Source: Iningainema tapete BLCC-T55 (GTDB lineage: Bacteria > Cyanobacteriota > Cyanobacteriia > Cyanobacteriales > Nostocaceae). Taken from it: 64,000 bases of DNA. Positions 1 through 9,949 of the stretch are shown here, one piece after another. The DNA lies in assembly GCF_014698965.1 (NCBI RefSeq), contig NZ_JACXAE010000126.1, positions 124,001 to 188,000 on the forward strand, read 5' to 3'. Position 1 is the first letter of the stretch, and the number at the start of each line of letters is the position of its first letter. Under the pieces are notes generated by a model. It saw only the letters and a program-made list of their open reading frames with translations. It searched no databases and was not told the DNA's origin. The position numbers were made by a program, and so were the translations under genes.

Positions 1-1
1 A

Positions 2-388
2 GCGGGGTTTGCTGCACGACGGTTGGATATTGCGCAAATAGAGCCAGTAGCAACAGTAGCTGAAATTTTGGCAGCGCGGCAAGCAGTAAAAGAAGTTAAA
101 GTTTCTGAAGCACTGATAGATTATCTTTTAGCTTTAGTTAGAGCATCACGCCAGCAACCTGATTTAACTCTGGGCGCTTCTCCTCGTGCTGCAAGTGTTT
201 GGTTGAACGCATCTCAAGCAATAGCGTGGTTAACAAGACGGGATTTTGTGACACCAGACGACATTAAAGCTGTTGCACCACCATTGTTGCGTCACCGTTT
301 CATTTTAAAACCAGAAGCAATGCTAGATGGTGTACAAATTGATGCGGTGATTGCTGCTTTACTGAATAAAGTGCCAGTACCAAGGTGA
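2..388 (+). CDS. MoxR-family AAA+ ATPase, C-terminal part (cut by window edge)
   Basis: The frame is open from base 2, so the gene begins before the window; a TTG at 23 is not a convincing start. The readable part starts AGFAARRLDIAQIEPV and carries the helical lid region of MoxR-type ATPases, including the signature run LTLGASPRAASVWLNASQA and the DFVTPDDIKAVAPPLLRHR segment. MoxR proteins are chaperone-like AAA+ ATPases that usually work with vWA-type partners such as DUF58 proteins. The expected DUF58 partner is not next door but 25.6 kb away at 26046. The stop codon directly abuts the stop of the convergent acyltransferase gene, with no intergenic base. Confidence 0.85.
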   Translation, partial: AGFAARRLDIAQIEPVATVAEILAARQAVKEVKVSEALIDYLLALVRASRQQPDLTLGASPRAASVWLNASQAIAWLTRRDFVTPDDIKAVAPPLLRHRFILKPEAMLDGVQIDAVIAALLNKVPVPR

Positions 389-1069
389 TTAAGCTACGCC
401 TCCCTTACTGGCTTTAATAACTTTTGCGGGTACTCCAACTGCTATGGAGTAGGGAGGGATGTTTTTGGTGACAACAGATCCAGCTCCGATCACGCTTCCT
501 TTACCAATCGTCACTCCATCTAAGATTCTGACTCCGCTGCCGATCCAACAATTGTCTTGAATTTCAATTCCTTCACGGCTTAATCCGTGTTCTCGATGAT
601 TATTAGCGTAAATACCTGTATGTGATGCGATTAAGCAATCATTACCAATTTTGATATTACCGGGACCTGCCATACAGACATACGGTCCCAGGTAGGAGTT
701 GTCGCCAATCTTGATCAAGCAATCAGAACCGGCAGTTCTGATGTCAACGCCGCGATCAATACAAGTTCTGTTGCCAATAAGTATTTGGCTATTTGGTGAT
801 CTAATCTCCAAGTAAGCATTTCGGAGGATTTTAACACTATCGCCAAGTTCGATTGAACTAGCTCCAAGTATCTCAACTCCTGCTAGAATGTTAACCCCTC
901 GACCCATACGCGCAAATATTAAACGGTATAGCAGCTGTCGCAGCAGAGTGCCAAATGGACGAGGAATCCATCCGATCAAATTGATGATGGTTAACTCTAA
1001 TATGCGCGATCGCAATGTCGGGGATTGGTTTGGTAGATTTTGATAACTGTGAAGTTCTTGAACTGTCAT
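389..1069 (-). CDS. Hexapeptide-repeat acyltransferase (left-handed beta-helix)
   Basis: The product carries repeated hexapeptide turns ([IV]GxxxxI), for example IGNDCLIASHTGIYANN and VRILDGVTIGKGSVIGAGSVV, ending with the NIPPYSIAVGVPAKVIK tail typical of WcaF/NodL-like sugar O-acetyltransferases. It probably acetylates a sugar of the exopolysaccharide made by this locus. I prefer the ATG at 1069 (MTVQELHS, 226 residues); a TTG at 1090 would add seven residues and leave 6 bp to the upstream glycosyltransferase. Neither has a clear Shine-Dalgarno sequence. It is the last gene of the minus-strand cluster, and its stop abuts that of moxR. Confidence 0.85.
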   Translation of the reverse strand: MTVQELHSYQNLPNQSPTLRSRILELTIINLIGWIPRPFGTLLRQLLYRLIFARMGRGVNILAGVEILGASSIELGDSVKILRNAYLEIRSPNSQILIGNRTCIDRGVDIRTAGSDCLIKIGDNSYLGPYVCMAGPGNIKIGNDCLIASHTGIYANNHREHGLSREGIEIQDNCWIGSGVRILDGVTIGKGSVIGAGSVVTKNIPPYSIAVGVPAKVIKASKGGVA

Positions 1070-1096
1070 AGCTGTATTTACTGATCGCAAAGTTGA

Positions 1097-2170
1097 CTAG
1101 TTATTTACACTGCCAAATGTGGAAATGAGTTTTGTCACTAAAGCTTGAACATATTTACTATGATTATATTGGTTAAGTGTCAATTCATAACCTCGCTGAG
1201 CTTGTTCCTGTGCTTTTTGCGGATCGTTTAACAGTTTCTCAATTGCATCGCGTAGCCCTACGGAGTCACTAGGATTAACACCAGTAACAATACCTGCGTC
1301 AATTAAGTCGCTAATAATACCTGGTGAACGAGTAATTATTACAGGTCGTTTACAAGCCATTGCTTCAAACATAGTAGTGAGTCCGGCTTGGTATTTATTT
1401 TCTAATAGGGAAAGCACAACTATGTCAGAATCGCGGTAAAGTTGAACTAATTCGCACCAGTCGTAAAAGCGACACGACATGTTACTAGGCATAACTTTTG
1501 GGAATGTACTTCTACGTGCTGGAGCATTTGGTGAAACAGCGCAAATCTTCACATCGATATTTAAATCTTTAGTTGCATCCGCGAGAGTTTGATAGTCACG
1601 TCTTTCTAAACCTCCGCTACCAATAATTGGACGCAGCTTTTCGCTAGCTGCTCCTGGTGTGAAAAAAGATATGTCTGTGGGTTGCAAATAAAATTCATAG
1701 ACATGGTTTTCTGGTAAGTGGAGGTAGCGGCGCAGAAATTCTGCTTGCGATGCTGTGACAAATAAATCTATTTTGTTAGCGATATTGAATAATTTTAATG
1801 CTAAATAACCCCGTGGGCGGTTGATATTTTGAGTAAATGCTACAACTTTAGGGCGATGACGTTTTGCACCGCAAAGGGTGGCGATCGCAATACCTACGTC
1901 TTCGCCAGTACAATATACTACATCATCCTCTTTAAGCTGGGAAGATAACTGACGTGCCAAAGCCCAATGTTCGGGACTACCGATAATTTTTGCACGCATT
2001 TTATCTACGGGTAAAATCGGTTGTATACCTGGTTGATAGACTTTTGCGCCCAAAATTTGGCTCATTTGCCAAACTACGTGAGAAGGACATTTTCCGGCTT
2101 GCGCATTCTGATTGATCGCATTTAGATCAGTCTTTGAGCTTAATGCTATATGGTATTTCAACGCTGTCAT
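1097..2170 (-). CDS. Glycosyltransferase, GT4-like (GT-B fold)
   Basis: The 357-residue product has the C-terminal donor-binding signature of GT4 enzymes: a segment FEAMACKRPVIITRSPGI followed by a conserved acidic and glycine-rich stretch, and an earlier GSGGLERRDYQTLADA loop. These retaining enzymes transfer sugars from nucleotide donors at the inner face of the cytoplasmic membrane. It lies 27 bp upstream of the acyltransferase and is probably co-transcribed with it. The sugar and acceptor cannot be read from sequence. Its start faces the divergent GH10 gene across 294 bp of AT-rich DNA that must hold both promoters. Confidence 0.8.
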   Translation of the reverse strand: MTALKYHIALSSKTDLNAINQNAQAGKCPSHVVWQMSQILGAKVYQPGIQPILPVDKMRAKIIGSPEHWALARQLSSQLKEDDVVYCTGEDVGIAIATLCGAKRHRPKVVAFTQNINRPRGYLALKLFNIANKIDLFVTASQAEFLRRYLHLPENHVYEFYLQPTDISFFTPGAASEKLRPIIGSGGLERRDYQTLADATKDLNIDVKICAVSPNAPARRSTFPKVMPSNMSCRFYDWCELVQLYRDSDIVVLSLLENKYQAGLTTMFEAMACKRPVIITRSPGIISDLIDAGIVTGVNPSDSVGLRDAIEKLLNDPQKAQEQAQRGYELTLNQYNHSKYVQALVTKLISTFGSVNN

Positions 2171-2464
2171 CCTTAATGGAAAAGATTTTTTTGATTTTTA
2201 ACTTAATACTTCCTGAATTAGAATACTGAAAGTAGTTGTAGTTAATTTATTAAGAATAAGTAAATATTGAGTGTAAATGCGTAAAGAAATAGTAAATAGC
2301 AAATGTAGGATTTTCAATACAAACCCTTATGTTTAACTTTACTAAATTTTGGTATAAAAAATCCATTACTCATATATAAAAATTCTGCTTGGTTATGATA
2401 TGCTCATTGCTGTTTAGCTAAAATTATACTCTTAAGTAAACAAGCCTATCGGTCACAAGCAAGA

Positions 2465-3793
2465 ATGGTGAAAATACGTTATAATAACCTACAGTACAAA
2501 AGCAAAAAGTGGTGGCGCAGCAGCACACTGATAGCGGTTTTACTTAGCTTTTTAATCACGTTTGGTATTCATATTGCCAAAACTCAAGCACAAGAGAATG
2601 CGTGGCGTGAAGTTGCTATCAATAATATCAACACATACCGCAAAGGAGATTTGACGGTTGTAGTTACTGATGTCAACGGTAAACCTGTAGTGGGTGCTGA
2701 TGTAAATGTGGCGATGAAGCGCCATGCCTACAGCTTTGGTACTGCAATAGATGACACTCTACTGTTAAGCACAACCAACCCTGATGGTGATAAGTATCGA
2801 GACAATATTCGACAACTATTTAATGAAGCGACTATCGAAAATAGTCTCAAGTGGCCACAGTGGGAGAACTTGGAGTCACGAAATCAAGCTATCAAAGCAA
2901 TTGAGTGGCTAAGAAATTACAACTTAACAGTACGTGGACACGCCCTTGTTTGGCCTAATTGGCAACTATCCCCACCCAGTTTAAAAACGCTCTACGACAA
3001 TACGCGAGAACAGGCGGGCAAGGATAGAGCAGATCAAGTTTTGCGCGATCGCATCATCACTCATATCACTGAACAAGTTGGCGACTTAAAGGGGCAGATT
3101 AGCGACTGGGATGTTGTCAATGAGCCGATTGACAATAAGGATTTTCAGAACATTCTCGGTCAATCGGTGCTTGTAGATTGGTTTAAAGTAGCTCATGAGG
3201 CAGATCCAAATGCTGTTCTCTACATTAACCAGAACTTATACCAAGATCAGAATAAAGCTGATGAATATGAAAGTCAGATTCAGTATCTACTAGATAACGG
3301 CGCACCAGTTAGTGGTATTGGGATTGAAGGTCATATTTTTGACAGTGCTATTTCGATACCGGAGTTTCTTTCCACCCTAGATCGGTTTGCTCAATTTAAT
3401 CTTCCAATTAAGATTACCGAGTTTGATATGTTGACGGGCGATCAACAGTTACAAGCTGACGTAACACGCGATGTTATGACTGCTGTTTTTAGCAATCCGG
3501 CGACAACTGGCTTTATTATGTGGGGTTTTTGGGATGGTAAACACTGGTTGAACAATGCACCAATTTATGCTCAGGACTGGATTTTAAAGCCGAGTGGCAA
3601 AGTTTACATGGACTTGGTTTTTAATCAGTGGTGGACATACGTGTGGGGAAAAACTGATGCCAATGGAGAATACAAGGTACGGGGTTTTCTGGGCGACTAT
3701 GAAGTTACCGCCAGTATTGACGGTAGGAGTCAAACATTATATACAACACTTTCACGTGAGGGTAATAAGTTGATCATTAGCCTAGCTTCATGA
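2465..3793 (+). CDS. Secreted GH10 endo-1,4-beta-xylanase family protein
   Basis: The 442-residue protein starts with a basic stretch and hydrophobic core (STLIAVLLSFLITFGIHI) ending in a plausible AQA signal-peptidase site. Residues about 40-85 (GDLTVVVTDVNGKPVVGADV, then FGTAID) form the N-terminal beta domain common in one GH10 branch. The GH10 barrel follows with GHALVWPNW, WDVVNEP (acid/base E220) and KITEFDM (nucleophile E319). GH10 enzymes cleave beta-1,4-xylan and sometimes other beta-1,4-glycans. It is the only plus-strand gene in the EPS locus, so it may have its own promoter. A role in trimming or releasing the cluster's own polysaccharide is inference from position. Confidence 0.88.
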   Translation: MVKIRYNNLQYKSKKWWRSSTLIAVLLSFLITFGIHIAKTQAQENAWREVAINNINTYRKGDLTVVVTDVNGKPVVGADVNVAMKRHAYSFGTAIDDTLLLSTTNPDGDKYRDNIRQLFNEATIENSLKWPQWENLESRNQAIKAIEWLRNYNLTVRGHALVWPNWQLSPPSLKTLYDNTREQAGKDRADQVLRDRIITHITEQVGDLKGQISDWDVVNEPIDNKDFQNILGQSVLVDWFKVAHEADPNAVLYINQNLYQDQNKADEYESQIQYLLDNGAPVSGIGIEGHIFDSAISIPEFLSTLDRFAQFNLPIKITEFDMLTGDQQLQADVTRDVMTAVFSNPATTGFIMWGFWDGKHWLNNAPIYAQDWILKPSGKVYMDLVFNQWWTYVWGKTDANGEYKVRGFLGDYEVTASIDGRSQTLYTTLSREGNKLIISLAS

Positions 3794-3853
3794 ACTACCC
3801 CTCCTGAAAGAAGTAAGGAGCGGAATTACGGCGTTTTGTTAAAAATGGCAGCC

Positions 3854-6121
3854 TTAGCTGGTTAAGTTACCTGCCACATCAGGGTTGACACCACCTTCAC
3901 TTATGAGGTTTCCGGCAATAATCGTGTCCCGCACTCTGACTGTACCACTAGTATCATTAAACACCCCTCCACCATTAGCTGCTTGGTTAAGGGTGATGGT
4001 ACTGAAAATTAGCGACAGAGTGCCAAAGTTAAAGTTAAAGATACCGCCACCATTGCCTGATGCTGAATTACCAATTAGCGTACTGTTGCTTACCTCAGTT
4101 GTGCCACTACTGAAGTTAGTGATGCCACCGCCCTCGAAGCGTGCCGAGTTGTTGCTCAGGTTGCTATTGTTCACCTTCAATGTATTGCTGTTCCAGATCC
4201 CGCCACCGCTCACCGATGCCGAGTTGCCGTTTACGGTGCTATTGTTCACCTCAACAGTACCACTGTTAAAAATGCCGCCGCCGACGTTACTGACTGAGTT
4301 GCCGTTTATGGTGCTGTTGCTCACATTCAGGTTCCCGCCCGGATTGTTAGAGATACCACCGCCATCGGTTGCTAAATTATTGAGTAGTGTGACGTAACTC
4401 ACCCCAATTGTGCCTTCGGAGTTAAAGATGCCGCCACCGTTGCTTGCTGTGTTACCACTGAAGCTGCTATTGTTCACCTCAACGGTGCCGCTGAAGTTAG
4501 CGATGCCGCCGCCGATGGTTGCTGAGTTGCCGTCTATGGTGCTGTTGCTCAACCTCACGATGCCAGCACAGTTATAGATACCGCCGCCGTCTCTTGCAGA
4601 GTTGCCGCTGATGGTGCTGTTGTTCACCCTCAGGGTGCCACTGTTCGAGATTCCACCGCCTTGGATCAAAGACAGCGGTGTAGAGTTGCCGCTGATAGTG
4701 GTATTGTTCACTGTTGCGGTGCCACGGTTCGAGATCGCGCTGCCACTTTGGTTACCGCTGATGGTACTGTCGCTCACCGTTAGAGTACCGCTGTTCGAGA
4801 TACCGCTGACAGTAAATGACCCCTGGTTGTCGCTGATAATACTGTTGCTCACCGTCAGAGTACCGCTGTTCGAGATTGCAGAGCTGCCAGTAGGACCCCC
4901 GCTGTTGCCGATGATGGTGCTGTTGCTCACCGTTGCGGTGCCACCGTTCGAGATCGCACCAATGTTGCCACTCAAGGTGCTGTTGCTCACCTCCAGAATG
5001 CCATCTAAGTTCGAGATGCCGCCCTCTGAATTTGTTGAGTTATTGCTGATGGTGCTGTCGCTCAACCTCACAGTGCCACCGTCTGTGTTCAGAATACCAC
5101 CACCTGTTGTACCTGCTACGAAGCTTGTTGTGTTGCCGCTAATGGTGCTATTGCTCACGTCGATGATGCCGCCACTGTTGAAAATACCGACTCCCCTGCC
5201 CAGAAAAAAGCCCGGTGAACCGGCGATCGCGTTGTTGTCAATGCTGCTGTCGCTCACCTTCACGATGCCGTTGCGGTTATAGATGCCTCCGCCGGCACCA
5301 CTGTTGGAACCTCTGCTAATGTTTGTGAAGTTGTTGTTGACAATGCTATTGCTCAATGTCACAGTGCCTTCGTTATAGATACCACCGCCAAAGGGAACGA
5401 AATTACCGACGGCTCCGTTGCGGCTAATGGTGGTGTTGTTCAACGTTATAGTACCCGTGTTGTAAATGCCAGATCCTCTGTTGCTATTGTTGCTGCTGAT
5501 GGTGCTATTACTCAACGTGAGGATACCAGTGTTGTAAATGCCCCCGCCAAAGAAAACGTCATCGTCATTGCTTGAGCTAGCATTCACCCTGTTATTGCGT
5601 ACAATGCTGTTTTCCAATGTGAGGTTCCCGCTGTTTTTTATCCCTCCACCGTTGTCATTCGTCACCGCGCCATTGGTAATAATCAATCCGGAGAGAGTCA
5701 CAGTTGCTCTCGCGTCAATTTCAAACACTCGTGAGGCATTGTTACCACTCACTGTCAGCAAGTTTTCACCTGTCAACGAGTCTTGTGGGGCGATGATGTT
5801 TAAGCTGTGGATAATGTTAAGTTCTCCCAGGCTCAAAGTAATCTGTTGTGCAGAAGCTAACAGCGATGAGTTAAATAAAATCACATCCTCTGTTGCATCA
5901 ACGTTGGCAAAGTTGATGGCTTCGCGTAGGGTAGTCACGCCATCAAAGTCATCCACCACATCAGCAATACTGTTCACTGTAATGATGGAACTGGCATGTC
6001 TGGGCATTCCGCCACTGATGGGATCTAGCAAAGTGCCATTTGAGTATGGTGTAGTGGATGAGAAAACAGCATTCGTCGAAAATTGATGATTATCTAAGGT
6101 AGATGTACTCGATAAATCCAT
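3854..6121 (-). CDS. Repetitive parallel beta-helix surface protein (CSLREA/POMP-like)
   Basis: The 755-residue product is built of more than 20 repeats of about 25-35 residues with the core pattern GGGIxNxGTxxLSNSTISGN, the hallmark of right-handed beta-helix (polymorphic outer-membrane-like) proteins. Near residues 45-75 a VTTLREAINFAN segment matches the LREA motif that opens many such proteins. No signal peptide is visible. The C-terminus stops at IIAGNLISEGGVNPDVAGNLTS, where relatives usually continue with a further turn, so a C-terminal truncation is possible. The repeats are also nearly identical at DNA level, which would favour slippage and recombination. It lies within the EPS locus; a matrix-associated or adhesive role is inference. 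Confidence 0.72.
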   Translation of the reverse strand: MDLSSTSTLDNHQFSTNAVFSSTTPYSNGTLLDPISGGMPRHASSIITVNSIADVVDDFDGVTTLREAINFANVDATEDVILFNSSLLASAQQITLSLGELNIIHSLNIIAPQDSLTGENLLTVSGNNASRVFEIDARATVTLSGLIITNGAVTNDNGGGIKNSGNLTLENSIVRNNRVNASSSNDDDVFFGGGIYNTGILTLSNSTISSNNSNRGSGIYNTGTITLNNTTISRNGAVGNFVPFGGGIYNEGTVTLSNSIVNNNFTNISRGSNSGAGGGIYNRNGIVKVSDSSIDNNAIAGSPGFFLGRGVGIFNSGGIIDVSNSTISGNTTSFVAGTTGGGILNTDGGTVRLSDSTISNNSTNSEGGISNLDGILEVSNSTLSGNIGAISNGGTATVSNSTIIGNSGGPTGSSAISNSGTLTVSNSIISDNQGSFTVSGISNSGTLTVSDSTISGNQSGSAISNRGTATVNNTTISGNSTPLSLIQGGGISNSGTLRVNNSTISGNSARDGGGIYNCAGIVRLSNSTIDGNSATIGGGIANFSGTVEVNNSSFSGNTASNGGGIFNSEGTIGVSYVTLLNNLATDGGGISNNPGGNLNVSNSTINGNSVSNVGGGIFNSGTVEVNNSTVNGNSASVSGGGIWNSNTLKVNNSNLSNNSARFEGGGITNFSSGTTEVSNSTLIGNSASGNGGGIFNFNFGTLSLIFSTITLNQAANGGGVFNDTSGTVRVRDTIIAGNLISEGGVNPDVAGNLTS

Positions 6122-6281
6122 AGGTTTAAGTCCTTGAATTAGAAGAACTGATGTTGAAACTAAAACTATAAATATTTAGAGCAATAGTTTATTTGCAGTT
6201 GTAAATAGCATATTTTGTTGCTTAAATAAAATTGCTATGGCTCCCTAATAAAAGTGCTGTAATAATTTTTTGATTGACGTA

Positions 6282-7625
6282 CTACTTAAGTAATAAATCA
6301 ATCGGTAGCCCAAAACCTAAATAGTAGCGTACTACTATGAATAAAGTCACTAATCCAATAAAAAATGCAGTAGCTTGAATATCTTGGATGAAACAAGTGA
6401 GTTTTTCTTGCCAAAGTCCATAAAGGTTGACTACATACAAAGGCAAATCACTCAGTGCAATCACAATAATTGCTCCTAATATGCCGAAACTATAATGTGC
6501 TAGAGGTACACCCAAAGTAATTATGCCAAATCGAGCAAAATTACTTTGCGCTGAATACAACGGTTTGCTAACTGCTAATAGAGCAGGGCTAATAGTATAA
6601 AATAGCAGCGAAAACCAAATGCCACTGCATAAAATTGGCATCATCCAGGTAGCATCAGCATACCTTTTGTCATACAGTATAGAAATCGCTACGTCGCCAA
6701 TGGTAACTAGAATTGCTATACCAATCGCAAACCCAATGAGAATAAGTCGCCGTTGGCGGATAATTTTCTCTCGCAAACTCGATCTTGGTAAGTCAGATTG
6801 TTGCGAAATTGCTGGAAAAATGACTCGGTGGCTGAGATGTTTAATAACTTCTCTGGGTAGGCTGGCTAGGGTATAAGCTACTGTATAAATACCCAGTATT
6901 TGAAACGATAATATCTTACCTAAAACCAGGCGATCGGCTTGTTCGGAAGCAAACATCAAGGTAGATGCAACAAACATCCACTTACCAAAAGAGAGAATTT
7001 CTTTAACTGCTTCTGGTTCCCATGCGAAACGGTTGGAGTATTCTGGTATTAACCAAAAGCTGCTAACTAATTTATATATTGCTCCTACCACAGTTCCAAT
7101 CGCTAAAGTCCAAATACTGGGGTAGAACCATACCAAAACACATAAGGTAGAGAAAAAACTTACTTGCAATATGACATCATACAAGGTAAGCTTACCCAGT
7201 TCCATGCGGCGATGGAGAGTATGATGGCTAGTAGAGCTAAATCCATCTAGAACTGAGGAAAGTCCAGTAATAGGAATTAACAATAACAAGCGTTCATCAT
7301 TATAAAACTTTGCTGCCGGAAAGGCAAGAAGTACACAAGCAATCCAAATTATTACACCACGAATTGCTTGTAAACTCCAAGCAGTATTTAGGAAGGTGGT
7401 TTCATCGCCTCGTTTACTATTGATGATATTTTGCGCAATTCCAATGTCAGAAAATAGTTCCAAACCGACTCTGAGGGTAGTAACCAAAGCCATTAAACCA
7501 AAATACTCTGGTTGGAGTAGGCGAGTTAGAACTAAATTACTACCAAACCGAACAATTTGAATAAATCCAAAACCACCAATAGTCCAGATGGCACCACGGA
7601 TGGCGCGTTTTTTTAGAGATGTCAT
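6282..7625 (-). CDS. Wzx-like polysaccharide flippase (PST/MOP family)
   Basis: A 447-residue polytopic membrane protein beginning RAIRGAIWTIGGFGFIQIVR and LTRLLQPEYFGLMALV, the typical N-terminus of oligosaccharide flippases in the polysaccharide-transport family. Multiple hydrophobic helices cover its whole length. It should move undecaprenyl-diphosphate-linked repeat units across the cytoplasmic membrane, ahead of polymerisation by the Wzy-like protein at 13063-14331. It lies 6 bp downstream of the GT4 gene and is probably in the same transcript. Confidence 0.87.
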   Translation of the reverse strand: MTSLKKRAIRGAIWTIGGFGFIQIVRFGSNLVLTRLLQPEYFGLMALVTTLRVGLELFSDIGIAQNIINSKRGDETTFLNTAWSLQAIRGVIIWIACVLLAFPAAKFYNDERLLLLIPITGLSSVLDGFSSTSHHTLHRRMELGKLTLYDVILQVSFFSTLCVLVWFYPSIWTLAIGTVVGAIYKLVSSFWLIPEYSNRFAWEPEAVKEILSFGKWMFVASTLMFASEQADRLVLGKILSFQILGIYTVAYTLASLPREVIKHLSHRVIFPAISQQSDLPRSSLREKIIRQRRLILIGFAIGIAILVTIGDVAISILYDKRYADATWMMPILCSGIWFSLLFYTISPALLAVSKPLYSAQSNFARFGIITLGVPLAHYSFGILGAIIVIALSDLPLYVVNLYGLWQEKLTCFIQDIQATAFFIGLVTLFIVVRYYLGFGLPIDLLLK

Positions 7626-7631
7626 AATTTA

Positions 7632-8903
7632 TCAAAAAAATTTGGTTTGTAGTTGCGCTTTAGCGCTGCTTTCTACGAACGGACGAATCGGTTCAAAATT
7701 GCCTTGTAAGGCGCTCTTCATAATTTGATGTAATCGTGCAACTTCGTGATGTATGTTAAATTCTTTCTCTACTTTTGCTCGACCTGATGTGCCAAATGCT
7801 GCTCTAATATCAGAGTTACTCAGTAATATTTCGATTTTTTCCGCCATAATAACAATATCTCCTGGCGGTACAAGGTAGCCGTTTACACCATTTTCTACTA
7901 ACTCACTGACGCCAGCAATTTGGGTGGCTACCACAGGTACACCTGCTGCCATTGCTTCCATCAGCACTACTGGTATCCCCTCAGCAAAACTGGACATCAC
8001 GAAAATATCGGTTTGCTGAAAATAGTCGCGTACTTCAGCTTGGGATTTATAGCCAACGTATTTGACATTGTTACTTAATCCCAAATCGGTAGTCATTTGT
8101 TCTAACTTTTCCCGATCTGGACCATCACCTACAACTGTTAATAAGATATCTGGATGCTTTTGTGTTAAAATAGCCAGACTTTCTAGTAAAATCGGTAATC
8201 CTTTTGCGGCAGCCAGTCTGCCGACAAAAAGCAACCGTTTTCCGAATTGATTGTGAGAAACGACATCGAATAATGCCGGATCTATACCGCAATGAATGAT
8301 ATGCATCTGATTCCACTTGTCTTGTGGTGCAAAAATCATTCCCTGACTGCGGGCGTAATGGCTAATACAACATATAAACAGCGCTCGTTTTATTTTTTCG
8401 TCTAGTCGCCATTGATACGGTCTAAAGAAGATGTACGGACCGTGTAATGTGAAGCTGTAAGTAAAATTGCCCATGAGAGCGGCAAGCATGGCAACAGTTC
8501 CACTCGCTTCGGCAACGTGGTTGTGGAGATGGACAATTTGTCGCGCTTTGATTTGTTGGGCAAGGATGCCTGCTTCTAAGAAGTAGAATAACTGATAAAT
8601 CGCACCCTGCAATCCTGGTTGGCTGGTTGACAATGCTAGCTTGATTGCTTGAAGGTATTTTTTTGGGGAGGCAAGCAGTATACTTAGGTGCGCTAGCAGT
8701 AAGTTAATTGGATTGGGTGGGAGAATATAGAACGTGCGATCGCGTTCAAGCTTTTGTTCTACCCCTACCATATGCTCATCACCCGTGCGCCGAATCGAAA
8801 ATGTGTGTACATCCACACCCATTTCTCGTAGGGTAATTACCTCTCGCTGGATAAAAGTGTCTGTTGCTCTGGGATATTGCCCTGTTAGGTAAGCAATCTT
8901 CAT
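7632..8903 (-). CDS. Glycosyltransferase, GT4 (WcaL/AmsK-like)
   Basis: The product opens with MKIAYLTGQYPRATDTFIQREV, resembling colanic-acid/amylovoran-type GT4 enzymes, and has LLFVGRLAAAKGLPILLESL, then VVGDGPDREKLE, and the donor-site motif AEGIPVVLMEAMAAGVPVVA. These are retaining sugar transferases assembling the repeat unit. I chose the ATG at 8903, two bases after the upstream epimerase stop; a TTG at 8909 would overlap that gene by 4 bp. The tight spacing implies translational coupling with the epimerase and oxidoreductase genes upstream. Confidence 0.85.
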   Translation of the reverse strand: MKIAYLTGQYPRATDTFIQREVITLREMGVDVHTFSIRRTGDEHMVGVEQKLERDRTFYILPPNPINLLLAHLSILLASPKKYLQAIKLALSTSQPGLQGAIYQLFYFLEAGILAQQIKARQIVHLHNHVAEASGTVAMLAALMGNFTYSFTLHGPYIFFRPYQWRLDEKIKRALFICCISHYARSQGMIFAPQDKWNQMHIIHCGIDPALFDVVSHNQFGKRLLFVGRLAAAKGLPILLESLAILTQKHPDILLTVVGDGPDREKLEQMTTDLGLSNNVKYVGYKSQAEVRDYFQQTDIFVMSSFAEGIPVVLMEAMAAGVPVVATQIAGVSELVENGVNGYLVPPGDIVIMAEKIEILLSNSDIRAAFGTSGRAKVEKEFNIHHEVARLHQIMKSALQGNFEPIRPFVESSAKAQLQTKFF

Positions 8904-8905
8904 GC

Positions 8906-9949
8906 TCAAGCACCCCCCTGCATCACTGGTGTTGGTTGTGGCACTTGCAATAATTCGGTATTGCTCAGCGAACGATCAAGAGCAGTGTCAAGTGAATATT
9001 TGGGCTTCCAGTTTAAAATTTGTTTTGCACGTGCATTGCTAAAGCGAAAATGCTTAAACCTAGCATCTAAAATTACTGGGTTAAATATGCCTGGTAATCT
9101 TGCTTGCCCTTTAAGTACTTTTTTATTGTAAGTAAAGAAGGTCCAGGCGATCGCACGCATCAATGTCCAATTAATATGAATCAGACGGGGCAGAGAGTAT
9201 TTGCGCTCAGCCAGTTTCTTGATATAATCACGCTGGATAGGTAAGTCATCATCAACGATATTGAGAGTTTGAGCGATCGCCTCCTCACGCTCTGTTGCAC
9301 TCAAAATTGCATCTGCACAATTTTCTACATATGTCAAGGGCATTGTTGCATGAGAGCCAATTTGTAACCATAAATTTTTGGTCAATTGTCCGCCCAGCAA
9401 AGTACTCCAAAGATTATCTCGTCCATAAACCAGTCCTGGGCGAATAATCGTTACCTGTGCTTTATAATTCTCTTCAAATTCACGCACAAGTTCTTCTTGA
9501 AGGAGCTTGGTTTGGGCATATTCATCGCGATCTAGAGGATTACTTTCTATCAGTGTATCTTCAGTAATAGTTGTATTCGTTGGGGTACGGAGATAGTCAT
9601 ACACCGAGAAAGTACTAATATCAACTAGCCGCAACACCGACGCCTCAATCATGGCATCAAGCAAATTTTCCGTAGCCACGACTGTGCCAGCAAATCGCGT
9701 GTAAAAGTCACCTTCTTTAGCCGCTGCCAAATGAACAACCGCATCGACACCCTTGAGTGCATCAACAATACCATTCTTACGTCGCAAATCGAGCCGAATT
9801 AGCTCTACTGCTGGATGATTGTGCCAAGGTAAGTGCTTTTCATTACTAGATGGTCGCACAACTGCACGCACCTGGTGTCCTCTTCGGAGTGCTTCAGCGA
9901 CAACATAATTTCCCAGAAATCCGGACGCACCTGTTACCAGTAACTTCAT
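8906..9949 (-). CDS. NAD-dependent epimerase/dehydratase (extended SDR)
   Basis: The 347-residue protein has the Rossmann nucleotide-binding motif GASGFLGNYVV at residues 7-17, a DAVVHLAAAKEG segment and the catalytic pair in DEYAQTKLLQEE (Tyr-xxx-Lys), all typical of extended short-chain dehydrogenases acting on nucleotide sugars. It overlaps the upstream Gfo/Idh gene by the 4-bp ATGA arrangement, so the two are translated together and probably act on the same sugar. The exact reaction (4-epimerisation, dehydration or reduction) cannot be deduced. Confidence 0.83.
   Translation of the reverse strand: MKLLVTGASGFLGNYVVAEALRRGHQVRAVVRPSSNEKHLPWHNHPAVELIRLDLRRKNGIVDALKGVDAVVHLAAAKEGDFYTRFAGTVVATENLLDAMIEASVLRLVDISTFSVYDYLRTPTNTTITEDTLIESNPLDRDEYAQTKLLQEELVREFEENYKAQVTIIRPGLVYGRDNLWSTLLGGQLTKNLWLQIGSHATMPLTYVENCADAILSATEREEAIAQTLNIVDDDLPIQRDYIKKLAERKYSLPRLIHINWTLMRAIAWTFFTYNKKVLKGQARLPGIFNPVILDARFKHFRFSNARAKQILNWKPKYSLDTALDRSLSNTELLQVPQPTPVMQGGA

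Noticed and set aside
3885-6086. Three plus-strand open frames opposite the beta-helix gene (3885-4397, 4602-5282, 5538-6086)
   Set aside because: They are antisense shadows: proline/leucine-rich repeats mirror the beta-helix repeats and carry no domain; the minus-strand frame is the coherent one.
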